The translations under genes and the position numbers were made by a program. DNA of 64,000 nucleotides from Streptomyces seoulensis. Lineage in GTDB: Bacteria; Actinomycetota; Actinomycetes; Streptomycetales; Streptomycetaceae. Below are positions 50,232 through 59,005 of this stretch, piece by piece. The notes under the pieces are model-generated. The model saw only the letters and a list, made by a program, of their open reading frames with translations. It made no database searches and had not been told where the DNA came from. The stretch is from the NCBI RefSeq assembly GCF_022846655.1, contig NZ_AP025667.1:5803001-5867000 (forward strand), in the 5' to 3' direction. Positions within the stretch are counted from its first letter, which is position 1. Every line of letters starts with the position of its first letter.

Positions 50232-51811
50232 GCGAGCGTGGGGGATTCGGCCGCTGGACGGCCGAGCGGGGGAGGAAGCTGGCCGGGACGCGGTTCACCA
50301 GCCTGCGGCTGCGGCTGGTCCTGGTCTTCGGACTGGTGGCGCTGACGGCCGCGGTGAGCGCGTCGGGCATCGCGTACTGGCTCAACCGCGAGGCGGTGCT
50401 CACCCGCGCCCAGGACTCGGTGCTGCGCGACTTCCGCCAGGAGATGCAGAACCGCGCGGGCGCCCTGCCCGCGCATCCCACACAGGACGAACTCCAGCGT
50501 GCCGCCGGGCAGATGGCGGGCAGCAGCCAGCGCTTCAGCGTGCTGCTGGTCGCCCAGGACCCCGACGGCCGTACGGTGTACGGCGGTTCGGGCGGCCTGA
50601 GCGGCTTCTCGCTGAAGGACGTACCCCCTTCGCTGCGCGCGGCGGTGAACAAGCGGCAGAAGCAGAGCGGCGCCGACAAGTCGCCGTACCACCTGTACTG
50701 GCAGCGGATCACCGACCAGGGCACCCCGTTCCTGGTGGCCGGGACGAAGGTGGTCGACGGCGGCTCGACGGGCTACATGGCCAAGTCGCTGGAGCCGGAG
50801 GCCAAGGACCTCAACTCCCTGGCCTGGTCGCTGGGGATCGCCACCGGTCTCGCCCTGATCGGCTCGGCCCTGCTCGCGCAGGCCGCCGCCACGACCGTGC
50901 TGAAGCCGGTGCACCGGCTCGGGGTGGCCGCCAGGCGGCTCGGCGAGGGCCGGCTCGACACCCGGCTGCGGGTCTCCGGCACCGACGAACTCGCCGATCT
51001 GTCACGGACGTTCAACAACGCGGCCGAGGCGCTGGAGAAACGGGTCGCGGACATGGCCGCCCGTGACGAGGCGTCCCGCCGCTTCGTCGCCGACATGTCG
51101 CACGAGCTGCGCACCCCGCTCACCGCCATCACCGCCGTGACGGAGGTGCTGGAGGACGAGCTGGAGTTCGAGGGAGGCGGCATCGACCCGATGATCGAGC
51201 CCGCGGTGCGCCTGGTGGTGAGCGAGACCCGGCGCCTGAACGACCTGGTCGAGAACCTGATGGAGGTCACCCGCTTCGACGCGGGCACCGCCCGTCTCGT
51301 CCTGGACGACGTGGACCTCGCCGACCAGATCACCGCCTGCATCGACGCCCGCGCCTGGCTGGACGCGGTCGAGCTGGACGCCGAACGCGGCATCCACTCC
51401 CGGCTCGACCCGCGCCGCCTGGACGTCATCCTCGCCAACCTGATCGGCAACGCCCTCAAGCACGGCGGCTCCCCGGTGCGGGTCTCGGTCCGCATCGACG
51501 GCGACGACCTGGTGATCGCGGTACGCGACCACGGGCCGGGCATCCCCGAGGAAGTCCTGCCGCACGTCTTCGACCGCTTCTACAAGGCCAGCGCCTCCCG
51601 GCCGCGTTCGGAGGGCAGCGGGCTCGGCCTCTCGATCGCGCTGGAGAACGCCCACATCCACGGCGGCGAGATCACGGCCGCCAACTCCCCCGACGGCGGC
51701 GCGGTGTTCACCCTCCGGCTACCACTGGACGCCTCCAGCCTGACGGAGGAGCCCGAGGACGACGCGAAGGGCGACACCCCGGCCGAGGGCAGCCACGGGG
51801 AGACGGTGTGA
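50228..51811 (+). CDS. afsQ2: Sensor histidine kinase AfsQ2
   Basis: Membrane kinase of 527 aa. Transmembrane helices are near residues 29-48 (LRLVLVFGLVALTAAVSASGIAY) and 200-222 (SLGIATGLALIGSALLAQAAA) enclosing an extracytoplasmic sensor of about 150 residues. HAMP follows (LKPVHRLGVAARRLGEGRL), then the H-box FVADMSHELRTPLTAI with His292, N-box NLIGNALKHGG, and ATP-binding DHGPGIPEEVLPHVFDRFYK and GSGLGLSIA. It phosphorylates AfsQ1. GTG start overlaps the afsQ1 stop. The afsQ3 lipoprotein gene again overlaps by GTGA. Confidence 0.95.
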   Translation: MSERGGFGRWTAERGRKLAGTRFTSLRLRLVLVFGLVALTAAVSASGIAYWLNREAVLTRAQDSVLRDFRQEMQNRAGALPAHPTQDELQRAAGQMAGSSQRFSVLLVAQDPDGRTVYGGSGGLSGFSLKDVPPSLRAAVNKRQKQSGADKSPYHLYWQRITDQGTPFLVAGTKVVDGGSTGYMAKSLEPEAKDLNSLAWSLGIATGLALIGSALLAQAAATTVLKPVHRLGVAARRLGEGRLDTRLRVSGTDELADLSRTFNNAAEALEKRVADMAARDEASRRFVADMSHELRTPLTAITAVTEVLEDELEFEGGGIDPMIEPAVRLVVSETRRLNDLVENLMEVTRFDAGTARLVLDDVDLADQITACIDARAWLDAVELDAERGIHSRLDPRRLDVILANLIGNALKHGGSPVRVSVRIDGDDLVIAVRDHGPGIPEEVLPHVFDRFYKASASRPRSEGSGLGLSIALENAHIHGGEITAANSPDGGAVFTLRLPLDASSLTEEPEDDAKGDTPAEGSHGETV

Positions 51812-52419
51812 GCGGGCGGGCGGTACGCGGGCTGCTGGCGCTGCCGCTGCTGGGCGCGCTGCTCACCGGGTGCGGCATCCGGCCGACGGAGGTGCCGACC
51901 GACTTCGGCGGGGCGCCGTCGCGGGTGCCGTGTTCGCCGACCGGGTCCGGGCGGGCCACGCAGTCCCCGGAGGGGGTGCCGGTGCAGGTCTTCCTGCTGT
52001 GCGGGGCCTCCCTGGTGACCGTGGACCGTTCGGTGCGGGTGCCGGAGGGCACCCCGGACGCGCGGCGCCGGGTCATGGTCGCGCAGGGGCTGCTGGACCA
52101 GCTCGCCTCGGCGCCGTCCGCCGGGGAACGGGCGGCGGGCTACCAGACCCGCGTACCGGGCGGCCTCACCGTCACCGGGCCGGGCCGCGAGGAGCCCGAG
52201 GAGGCGCTGCGGCTGAGCACCGCCCCGGACAAACTGGGCTCCCCCGCGCTCGCCCAGGTGGTGTGCACCTTCTCCGACTCCGCGGCGGCGGAGGGCGACG
52301 GCTCGGTGATCCTCGCCGGTCCGGCGCCGGCCGCGCCCCGCCGCTACGAGTGCACCGAGGACGTCCGCGACCACCCCGGCCGGGTCCAACCGCCGTCCGG
52401 TTCGGTCGCGTTGAACTGA
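51808..52419 (+). CDS. afsQ3: Lipoprotein AfsQ3
   Basis: Lipoprotein of 203 aa with signal ALPLLGALLTGC (lipobox Cys about residue 22). The mature part has several Cys and a PxxxPxxxF-rich region (GVPVQVFLLCGASLVTVDRSVRVP; VTGPGREEPEEALRLSTAP). It is coupled to afsQ2 by GTGA overlap and is the third component of the AfsQ system, presumably a sensor accessory. The mechanism is unproven. Confidence 0.9.
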   Translation: MSGRAVRGLLALPLLGALLTGCGIRPTEVPTDFGGAPSRVPCSPTGSGRATQSPEGVPVQVFLLCGASLVTVDRSVRVPEGTPDARRRVMVAQGLLDQLASAPSAGERAAGYQTRVPGGLTVTGPGREEPEEALRLSTAPDKLGSPALAQVVCTFSDSAAAEGDGSVILAGPAPAAPRRYECTEDVRDHPGRVQPPSGSVALN

Positions 52420-52513
52420 CGGCCCCGCTCCGGCGGAGGGTGTGGTGCACGCCTCAGCGGGGCGGGGGCGGGGAAGCGGAACCGTTCGAGCGCGGCGGCG
52501 CGTCTTGGGGGAC

Positions 52514-53254
52514 GTGCAGCGTCAAGGCTCCATCGGCGGCAGCGCCGCGAACCGCATCCGAGTGACCGGGGCAATCCTCCTCGTCGCGCATCTCGCGCTC
52601 GTCGCCTGGCTGACGCTGCGGCCCCTGGACGTGCCGTGGGTACGGCCGGCGAATCTGCGCCCGCTGGCCGGGCTGCGCGCCGATCTGGCGCTGGGCTGGC
52701 CGCAGGCGGGTCTGCGCATCGGCGAGGGGCTGGCCCTGCTGGCCCCGCTCGGCGTACTGCTCCCGATGGCCGACGGCAGGCTCACCGTCTCCCCCCTCGC
52801 CTCGCTGCTTCGCACGGTCGCCGCCGGCGCCCTGATCTCCCTCGGCATCGCCCTGATGCAGACGGGGGTTCCGGGACGCGTGGTCGACGTGGACGCGCTG
52901 CTGCTGAACACCGCGGGCGTCCTGCTGGCCCACCTGACGGTCGTCCCGGCGGGGCGGGCGTGGCTGCGGCGGCGGATCCGGAGCACGGCCGGGGAGCAGG
53001 AGGGGTACGGCAGCCGAGGGGGATTCGGCGGGCGCGGGGGATTCGGCGGACGCGGCGGGCTCGGGGGTGTCCCCAGGGGTGTCTCAGGGGGCGTGCCCGG
53101 GGGTCACGACGGGTACCGGGCCGGGGAGGCGCGCGGGGCCGACAGGGCCGCGGGGGCCGGGAGTTCGGGGCCGGCCGGTGGCACGGTGAGCCTGCGCGGG
53201 GAGCTGTCTCAGGGGCGGACCCCGACGATTCCCAGGGTCGGTATCGCCCCTTAG
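52514..53254 (+). CDS. VanZ-like membrane protein with Gly-rich tail
   Basis: Protein of about 246 aa. VanZ-like four-helix core: VTGAILLVAHLALVAWLTLRPL, LALLAPLGVLLPM, TVAAGALISLGIALMQTGVPGRVVDVDALLLNTAGVLLAHL. The signature DVDALLLNTAG matches VanZ (D..D.l.N..G). The C-terminus has repeats of GFGGRGG and a Gly/Ala/Arg-rich tail. Start is uncertain: GTG 52514 is chosen to sit just before QRQGSIGGSA; the frame opens at 52442. It follows afsQ3 by about 95 bp. VanZ proteins give teicoplanin resistance in VanA clusters but most homologues have unknown roles. Confidence 0.78.
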   Translation: MQRQGSIGGSAANRIRVTGAILLVAHLALVAWLTLRPLDVPWVRPANLRPLAGLRADLALGWPQAGLRIGEGLALLAPLGVLLPMADGRLTVSPLASLLRTVAAGALISLGIALMQTGVPGRVVDVDALLLNTAGVLLAHLTVVPAGRAWLRRRIRSTAGEQEGYGSRGGFGGRGGFGGRGGLGGVPRGVSGGVPGGHDGYRAGEARGADRAAGAGSSGPAGGTVSLRGELSQGRTPTIPRVGIAP

Positions 53255-53377
53255 GGTGACGCTTCTCCCGCTTCGTCTCCGTACCGTTGGGCATACGACG
53301 AACAGACGGGGTGCGGCGCTCGGCCGGCCCCGGCAGGCGGCCCGCTTTTCGGGCCGACGACGACGGAGGAGCCAGCC

Positions 53378-53581
53378 ATGACCGCCATTGCCCGCCCCAC
53401 CCACGGCCGCATGATCGGCGGCGTGTGCGCCGCGCTGGCGCGGCGTTTCGGCACCTCGGCGGGGACGATGCGGGTGATCTTCCTGGTGTCCTGCCTGCTG
53501 CCCGGCCCGCAGTTCCTGCTCTACATAGCCCTGTGGATACTGCTGCCCTCCGAGGACAAGGCCCGCGCCACCGCCTGGTGA
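53378..53581 (+). CDS. PspC-domain membrane protein
   Basis: Small protein of 67 aa that is one PspC domain: RPTHGRMIGGVCAALARRFGTSAGTMRVIFLVSCLLPGPQFLLYIALWILLPSED. In other bacteria PspC binds PspA or acts as a stress-signal membrane sensor. GGAGGAGCC precedes the ATG. It converges on the secreted-protein gene with a 12-bp hairpin between. Confidence 0.88.
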   Translation: MTAIARPTHGRMIGGVCAALARRFGTSAGTMRVIFLVSCLLPGPQFLLYIALWILLPSEDKARATAW

Positions 53582-53617
53582 CGACGAGGCCGCCCGGCCG
53601 GGTCCGGGTGGACGAAG

Positions 53618-53659
53618 ACCGCCGAGGCCGTCCCGGAGGGTGCCGGGGGCCTCGGCGGT
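53618..53659. terminator. Terminator between PspC and secreted protein genes
   Basis: ACCGCCGAGGCC (53618-53629) pairs perfectly with GGCCTCGGCGGT (53648-53659). The inner CCCGG/CCGGG can extend it. The genes are convergent. Confidence 0.72.
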
Positions 53660-53677
53660 GCCGTGTGCGCGGCCGGG

Positions 53678-54031
53678 TCAGCCGAGCGGGATGCCGTTGA
53701 GGCCCAGGCCGTGGGTGGGCAGGCCCTGCACCGGCAGACCGCCGAGGAGGCCGGCGACGGGCGCGGTCGGGCCCTGGGCGAGCATCTTCTGCACGGCGGG
53801 CCGCGCGGTGGCCAGGCCACCGCCGATCACACCCTGCCCGTGGGAGACGGCCTCAGCGGCGCCGGGCAGCGCCTCGGTGACGTTCGCGGCCGGCAGCGTC
53901 TGGGCGACGGAGCCCACGACGGGGAGGGCGTCCGGGACGGCCGGGGCCGCGTCGGCCGCGCCCGCACCGGCGGCGGCGAAAGCGGCACCGAGGGCGGCGA
54001 CACCGAGGGTCTTGGCAGCAGACTGCTTCAT
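53678..54031 (-). CDS. Small secreted Ala/Gly/Pro-rich protein
   Basis: Secreted protein of 117 aa. Signal peptide KQSAAKTLGVAALGAAFAAAGAGAADAAP with an Ala-x-Ala site near residue 29. The mature part is low-complexity (ALPVVGSVAQTLP, GLLGGLPVQGLPTHGLGLNGIPLG). RBS AAGGACG before ATG 54031. Similar streptomycete ATP- or wall-associated small proteins exist, but I do not know this one's function. Confidence 0.78.
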   Translation of the reverse strand: MKQSAAKTLGVAALGAAFAAAGAGAADAAPAVPDALPVVGSVAQTLPAANVTEALPGAAEAVSHGQGVIGGGLATARPAVQKMLAQGPTAPVAGLLGGLPVQGLPTHGLGLNGIPLG

Positions 54032-54496
54032 GGTGAATGCGTCCTTGAATGCGGAGACATGGATCAGTGATGATCCGAGCGGTCCATGACCGTAAACATC
54101 ACGGACCGTCCGCCGCAATCACCGAAATGCGGACGACCTGTGAATCCCTGTACGTATTCTTCGGCCGCGCGATAAGTAATACAGCCATCCGGTTCCCGCA
54201 TAAGCGCTGGTGAAAGCGGTGCACGGGAACAGTCATTCGGGCAGCCATCCTTCACGTCGGGGGCGGGTGAAGTCCTGCGCCGCTGCTGGGCGTTCATCGA
54301 AAGGGATGAACCTTGATCTCATCACATTGACTCAAAAGCGGCGCCGAGGAATCGAGCGTGCGGGCGAACCTCTCGGCGGGGTGCTCGAATTCCGGCCGTT
54401 CACACAGTGGCGCGATCCGTACCCCGTGCGCGTCGATACGCAATGGTGACCGCCGGGAAGGGTTTCGTACACCTCGCCTTCTGACAGTGTTCTGCC
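54032..54496. other. 465-bp region without a convincing gene
   Basis: Lower GC than its surroundings. Short frames exist on both strands (54064-54297 minus, 54210-54449 plus) but they lack ribosome sites and coding bias, so I do not call them. The right part likely holds the promoter of the hydrolase gene and the left part that of the secreted protein. Confidence 0.5.
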
Positions 54497-55258
54497 ATGG
54501 GACAGCAAGCGACGACGCCGGTCCGGACGGCCAGGCTGGGAAAGGCGGTCGGCCCCGTGCCGACCTCGGTGAGCGGAGCGGTGCTGCTGCTCCCCGGCGG
54601 GGACGAGACATCCACCCGCCGCCCGTCCCCGCTCCTGCCCGGCACCCTCGTCCGCGCCCTGGCCCGCAGCCTGGCCCGCGCGGGCCAGGCGGAGGGGCTC
54701 GCCGTCCACCCGGTGCACTACCGCTACCGCGGCTGGAACGGCACGGAGGCCCACCTCGCGGCGGACGCCGCCTGGGCCGCGGACGAGGTGGTCCGGCGGT
54801 ACGGGGACGTGCCGGTGTGCCTGGTGGGGCTGGACATGGGCGGCCGGGCCGCGCTGGGCGCCGGGGGCCATGAGGCGGTCAACTCCGTGGTGGCCATAGC
54901 CCCCTGGCTGCCGGAGGAGGGCGGGGAGGCCGACGAGCCGGTCAAGCAGTTGGTGGGGCGCCGGGTGCTGATCGCGCACGGCACGAACGACGAACGGTGC
55001 GATCCGGAGCTGTCGTTCCGGCTGGCGGCCCGCGCGAAGAAGGTGAACCGGGAGGTCTGCCGCTTCGAGGTCCACTCCGACGGACACGGGCTGCACCAGC
55101 ACCGGGACGAAGTCCTCGCCCTGACCGTGGACTTCACCCTGGGCGCCCTCTTCGGCCAGCCGCTCTCCCGCCCGGTGGAGGACGCCCTCGCGGCACCACC
55201 GCCGATAGGGCTGCGCATGCCGCTGGCGTCGGGGTTCGGGAAGTCGCTGCGCAGGTAG
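54497..55258 (+). CDS. Alpha/beta-hydrolase-fold protein with Asp at the nucleophile elbow
   Basis: Protein of 253 aa. Strand-loop pattern of the alpha/beta hydrolase fold is present: GAVLLLPGGDETSTRR, GLAVHPVHYRYRGWNG, VCLVGLDMGGRAALG, RVLIAHGTNDERCDP and the histidine in HSDGHGLHQH. The nucleophile elbow reads G-L-D-M-G-G instead of G-x-S-x-G, so Asp replaces the usual Ser. Such replacement occurs in haloalkane dehalogenases and epoxide hydrolases. Substrate is unknown; a non-catalytic relative is also possible. ATG 54497. Confidence 0.78.
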   Translation: MGQQATTPVRTARLGKAVGPVPTSVSGAVLLLPGGDETSTRRPSPLLPGTLVRALARSLARAGQAEGLAVHPVHYRYRGWNGTEAHLAADAAWAADEVVRRYGDVPVCLVGLDMGGRAALGAGGHEAVNSVVAIAPWLPEEGGEADEPVKQLVGRRVLIAHGTNDERCDPELSFRLAARAKKVNREVCRFEVHSDGHGLHQHRDEVLALTVDFTLGALFGQPLSRPVEDALAAPPPIGLRMPLASGFGKSLRR

Positions 55259-55264
55259 GCCGGT

Positions 55265-56218
55265 TCAGGAGGGCAGCAGGTTCCCCCTCCTGGAGAGGAG
55301 GAACTTCTTGAACGCGGCCACCGGCGGGGTGTCCGGACGGTCGGCCAGCCAGGCGACGCCGATCTCGCGGACGGCCCTCGGCGCGGTCACCGTCAGCTCC
55401 ACCACACCCGGCCGGGGCACGGTGGGCGGCGGCAGCAGGGCGACACCGAGACCGGCGGCGACCAGGCCGCGCAGGGTCTCCGTCTCCTCCCCCTCGAAGG
55501 CCACCTTCGGCCGGAAGCCCGCCTCGCGGCACAGGTCGTCGGTGATGCGGCGCAGGCCGTAGCCGGGCTCCAGGGTCACGAAGGTCTCGTCGGCCGCCTC
55601 GGCGAGCCGGATGCGGCGGCGGCCGGCCAGCCGGTGGTCGGCCGGGACGACCAGGCGGAGCTTCTGCTCGTCCAGCCGCCGGGCGACCAGATCCGGGGCG
55701 TCCGGCACCGGAGAGGTCAGGCACAGGTCCAGCTCGCCCGCCCGCAGCCGCTCCAGCATGGCCTCGCCGTAGTTCTGCACCAGGCTGAAGCGGATGCGCG
55801 GATGGTCGGCGCGGAACGCCTGCAGCAGACCGGGTACGGTCTCGGCGCCCATGGTGTGCAGGAAGCCGAAGGCGACCTTGCCGGTGGCGGGGTCGGCGTC
55901 GGCGCGCACCTCCTCCGCGGCCCGCTCGACCTCGGCGAGCGCGCGCTCCACCGAGCCGAGGAAGGTGCGGCCGGCCGGGGTCAGGGAGACCGTGCGGCCG
56001 TGCCGGGCGAACAGGTCCACCCCGAGGTCCTGCTCCAGCCGGACCATCGCGCGGGAGAGGGTGGACTGCGGCACGTTCATCTCGTGCGCGGCCCGGGTGA
56101 CGTGCTCGGTGCGGGCCACCCCGGCGAAGTAGGCGAGGCGGGGCGCGAGCAGCAGCGCCATGTCTTCTGTGTCACCGGATGGTGACAGCCGCGGCCGTGA
56201 CCTCTGCTGATGCTCCAT
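55265..56218 (-). CDS. LysR-family transcriptional regulator
   Basis: Regulator of 317 aa. The helix-turn-helix is RLAYFAGVARTEHVTRAAHEMNVPQSTLSRAMVRLEQDLGVDLFARHGRTVSLTPAG. The effector domain follows from about residue 95 (KVAFGFLHTMGAETVPGLLQAFRADHPRIRF). ATG 56218. It is divergent from an MFS transporter with 63 bp between, and an imperfect dyad lies in the gap, the typical LysR arrangement. It probably activates the transporter on sensing its substrate. Confidence 0.92.
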   Translation of the reverse strand: MEHQQRSRPRLSPSGDTEDMALLLAPRLAYFAGVARTEHVTRAAHEMNVPQSTLSRAMVRLEQDLGVDLFARHGRTVSLTPAGRTFLGSVERALAEVERAAEEVRADADPATGKVAFGFLHTMGAETVPGLLQAFRADHPRIRFSLVQNYGEAMLERLRAGELDLCLTSPVPDAPDLVARRLDEQKLRLVVPADHRLAGRRRIRLAEAADETFVTLEPGYGLRRITDDLCREAGFRPKVAFEGEETETLRGLVAAGLGVALLPPPTVPRPGVVELTVTAPRAVREIGVAWLADRPDTPPVAAFKKFLLSRRGNLLPS

Positions 56219-56236
56219 GGGAACGATTATGACGAT

Positions 56237-56249
56237 TCCATGCATTGGA
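56237..56249. promoter_or_regulatory. Imperfect dyad between LysR and MFS genes
   Basis: TCCA-TGCAT-TGGA (56237-56249) is a 4-5-4 inverted repeat in the 63-bp divergent gap. It fits the T-N11-A form of LysR sites. Assignment is by position. Confidence 0.4.
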
Positions 56250-56281
56250 CGGATGAGTGGTCGCGTCCTTAGTTTCGAGGC

Positions 56282-57586
56282 ATGTCTCCCGCCAGTACCG
56301 AGGCGTCCATCCGCGTGGACGCCCGCACGCCCGTCCCCGCCTCCGAGACCTCCGAGACCCCCGCCCCGGCCGACTCACGGCTGACACCCGGCGGCCCCGG
56401 CTACCGCCGGATGAGCTTCGCCCTCTTCCTCGCGGGCGTGGCGACCTTCGCGCTGCTGTACTCCACCCAGGCCCTGCTGCCGCTGATCTCCGAGGACTAC
56501 GGGGTCGCGGCCGGCGAGGCGAGCTGGACCGTGGCGGCCGCGACCGGCGGGCTGGCGCTGTTCGTGCTGCCGATGAGCGCGCTGTCGGAGCGGTTCGGCC
56601 GCCGGACCGTGATGACGGCGTCCCTGATGGTCGCGGTCGGCGTCGGTCTGCTGGTGCCGTTCGCGCCGTCCATCGGCGCGCTGGTCGCGCTGCGGGCCGT
56701 ACAGGGCGCCGCGCTGGCCGGGCTGCCCGCCTCCGCCACGGCATATCTGGCCGAGGAGGTCCGGCCGAAGGCGCTGGTCACGGCCATCGGCCTGTTCGTC
56801 GCGGGCAACAGCGTCGGCGGCATGAGCGGCCGGGTGATCACCGGCTGGGTCGCGCAGGAGTGGGGCTGGCGCATCGCCGTCGCCGTCATCGGCGTGGTCG
56901 CGGTGGGCTGCGCGGTGGCGTTCCGGCTGCTGCTGCCCGCGCCCCGGCACTTCGAGGCGGGCTCGCTGCGCCCCCGGGTGCTGGCCCGCGCGGTCCGCGA
57001 CCACCTCTCCTCACCGCTGCTGCGTCGCCTGTACGCGATCGGCGCGCTGTTCATGACGGTGTTCGGCGGGGTGTACACGGTGATCGGCTACCGCCTGACC
57101 GAGGCGCCGTTCTCCCTCCCACAGGGCATCATCGGCTCGATCTTCCTGGTGTACCTGGTCGGCACGGTCTCCGCGTCGTCCGCGGGCCGTCTGGTGGGCC
57201 GGCTCGGCCGCCGGGGCGCGCTGTACACGGCGGGCGGCACGACCGCAGCGGGCCTGCTGCTGTCGCTGGCGCCGACCCTGCCGCTGGTCCTGCTCGGCCT
57301 GGTGCTGATCACGGCCGGTTTCTTCGCGGGCCACGCGGTCGCCTCCTCGGCGGTCGGCAAGACGGCCACGCACGGCCGCGCCCAGGCCACGGCGCTGTAC
57401 CAGTCGGCGTACTACATCGGCTCCAGCGCGGGCAGCACGATCGGCGCGCTCGCCTTCCACTCCGGCGGCTGGGCGGGCACGGTCGGCGTCGGCCTGCTCG
57501 CGATCCTGGGCGTCGTCGCCATCACCGCGCTGGGCACCCTCGCGGCCCGCACCGCGTCGCGCCGGGAAGCGGCACCGGCGCACTGA
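56282..57586 (+). CDS. MFS transporter
   Basis: Transporter of 434 aa with about 12 membrane helices and the MFS A-motif region SERFGRRTVMTASLM between helices 2 and 3. Helices include YRRMSFALFLAGVATFALLYSTQALLPLI and IFLVYLVGTVSASSAGRLVGRLGRRGALYTAGG (second A-like motif). The family is inner-membrane drug/metabolite:H+ antiport (YnfM/YgaY-like). ATG 56282 has only a weak GAGG. Divergent LysR likely regulates it. Substrate unknown. Confidence 0.92.
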   Translation: MSPASTEASIRVDARTPVPASETSETPAPADSRLTPGGPGYRRMSFALFLAGVATFALLYSTQALLPLISEDYGVAAGEASWTVAAATGGLALFVLPMSALSERFGRRTVMTASLMVAVGVGLLVPFAPSIGALVALRAVQGAALAGLPASATAYLAEEVRPKALVTAIGLFVAGNSVGGMSGRVITGWVAQEWGWRIAVAVIGVVAVGCAVAFRLLLPAPRHFEAGSLRPRVLARAVRDHLSSPLLRRLYAIGALFMTVFGGVYTVIGYRLTEAPFSLPQGIIGSIFLVYLVGTVSASSAGRLVGRLGRRGALYTAGGTTAAGLLLSLAPTLPLVLLGLVLITAGFFAGHAVASSAVGKTATHGRAQATALYQSAYYIGSSAGSTIGALAFHSGGWAGTVGVGLLAILGVVAITALGTLAARTASRREAAPAH

Positions 57587-57717
57587 GCCGGTACGCGCGC
57601 CCGCCCGTCCCCGCGCATTTCCCCACTCCGGGGGCCATTGTCAGTGGGCTGCGATAGCTTCCGGAGTACTGGGGCGCGACGGCGCGCGTACGGGACGGCC
57701 ACAGGGGTGGGTGGACG

Positions 57718-58731
57718 ATGGGTGACGGCACGGCGACGGCGGACCTCGATGTCGCGCTGGAGAAGCACCGGACCGAGCTGACCGGGTACTGCTATCGCAT
57801 GCTCGGCTCGTCCTTCGAGGCCGAGGACGCGGTCCAGGACACGCTGGTGCGGGCGTGGCGGAGCTACGACAAGTTCGAGGGCCGGTCGAGTCTGCGGTCC
57901 TGGCTGTACCGGATCGCCACCAACGTCTGCCTGGACATGCTGGCCGCGGGCAACAAGCGGGCCCGCCCGATGGACCTCACCGAACCGACCCCGCTGGCGC
58001 AGGCCGCGCTCTCCCCGCGCCCGGACCACACCTGGCTGGAGCCGGTGCCGGACACGCGGGTGCTGCCCGCGGTGACGGACCCGGCGGAGGCGGCGGTGGC
58101 CCGCGAGTCGATCCGGCTGGCGTTCATGGCGGCGCTGCAGCAGTTGCCGCCCAAGCAGCGGGTGGTGCTGATCCTGCGCGAGGTGCTGGCCTGGCGGGCC
58201 AGTGAGGTGGCCGAGCTGCTGGGCACCACGGTCGCCTCGGTCAACAGCGCCCTCCAGCGGGCGCGGGCCACCCTCGCCGAGCGCGCGGACACGGGCGCCG
58301 ACGCGGCGGTCTCCGACCCGCTGGACGAGGAGCAGAAGCAGCTTCTGGAGCGCTATGTGAAGGCGTTCGAGGGGTACGACATGACGGCGCTCGCCGCGCT
58401 GCTCCACGAGGACGCGGTGATGACGATGCCGCCGTTCGACCTGTGGCTGCTCGGCCCCGCCGACATCACCGGCTTCATGTCCACCATCGGCGCCTCCTGC
58501 GCGGGCTCCCGCCTCATCCCGGTCGAGGTCAACGGCCTGCCGGGCTTCGCCCACTACAAGCCGGACCCGGAGAAGGGCGGCTTCACCCCCTGGGCGGTGC
58601 AGGTCCTGGAGATCTCAGGAGGCCGCATCACCGGTTTCCACTGCTTCCTCGACACCCCCCGCTGGTTCCCCCTCTTCGACCTCCCCCTCCACCTGGAGGC
58701 AGAGCCCGACGAGTCCGAGCAGGGCGCGTAG
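57718..58731 (+). CDS. ECF sigma factor with SnoaL-like C-terminal domain
   Basis: Sigma-70 family protein of 337 aa (SigG/TIGR02960-type). Region 2: LEKHRTELTGYCYRMLGSSFEAEDAVQDTLVRAWRSYDKFEGRSSLRSWLYRIATNVCLDML. Region 4: LQQLPPKQRVVLILREVLAWRASEVAELLGTTVASVNSALQRARATL. C-terminal SnoaL-like fold (about 205-325), containing MMTMPPFDLWLLGPADITGF, replaces an anti-sigma factor as an intramolecular control. Such sigma factors often sense ligands. ATG 57718. Its last 117 bp are overlapped by the convergent STAS gene. Confidence 0.92.
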   Translation: MGDGTATADLDVALEKHRTELTGYCYRMLGSSFEAEDAVQDTLVRAWRSYDKFEGRSSLRSWLYRIATNVCLDMLAAGNKRARPMDLTEPTPLAQAALSPRPDHTWLEPVPDTRVLPAVTDPAEAAVARESIRLAFMAALQQLPPKQRVVLILREVLAWRASEVAELLGTTVASVNSALQRARATLAERADTGADAAVSDPLDEEQKQLLERYVKAFEGYDMTALAALLHEDAVMTMPPFDLWLLGPADITGFMSTIGASCAGSRLIPVEVNGLPGFAHYKPDPEKGGFTPWAVQVLEISGGRITGFHCFLDTPRWFPLFDLPLHLEAEPDESEQGA

Positions 58732-58962
58732 CGCGGGGTCGGGGCTCCGCAGCCGTATCCGCCCGCCTCCCCGGCGGGCGGCCAGCTCCAGCCGGGCGAG
58801 CAGATCGACGTGCGCGAGGCCGGGCGGCCCCAGCCGGGCCACGTCGCACACCACGACTCCGCTGCTGGGGGCCAACCCCCGCACCACATCGCACAGCCCC
58901 GCCACCTCATCCCGGGTGACGGGGCCACGCAGTGCGAGCACGGGGTCGGTCGTGGGGTCCAC
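58615..58962 (-). CDS. STAS-domain protein overlapping the sigma gene
   Basis: Protein of 115 aa with an anti-sigma-factor-antagonist-like STAS fold: VLALRGPVTRDEVAGLCDVVRGLAPSSGVVVCDVARLGPPGLAHVDLLARLELAARRGGGRIRLRSPDPALRALLGLVGL. The usual phosphorylated Ser lies at the D-S-S/T position; here the helix begins ARLGPPGLAHVDLL, with no Ser at that site. Its 3' 117 bp lie antisense to the sigma gene's end, coding its tail (VEGEVEEGEPAGGVEE). GTG 58962 has no clear ribosome site, so the start is uncertain. Confidence 0.7.
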   Translation of the reverse strand: MDPTTDPVLALRGPVTRDEVAGLCDVVRGLAPSSGVVVCDVARLGPPGLAHVDLLARLELAARRGGGRIRLRSPDPALRALLGLVGLCLQVEGEVEEGEPAGGVEEAVETGDAAS

Positions 58963-59005
58963 GTGCGGTAGACCGGGGGGACGGGCTTAACTCATCGCAG
59001 CGGGG

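Noticed and set aside
54064..54449. Two small frames on opposite strands (77 and 79 codons) in the gap before the hydrolase
   Set aside because: Neither has a ribosome site, streptomycete third-position bias or recognisable motif. They lie in a lower-GC regulatory region.
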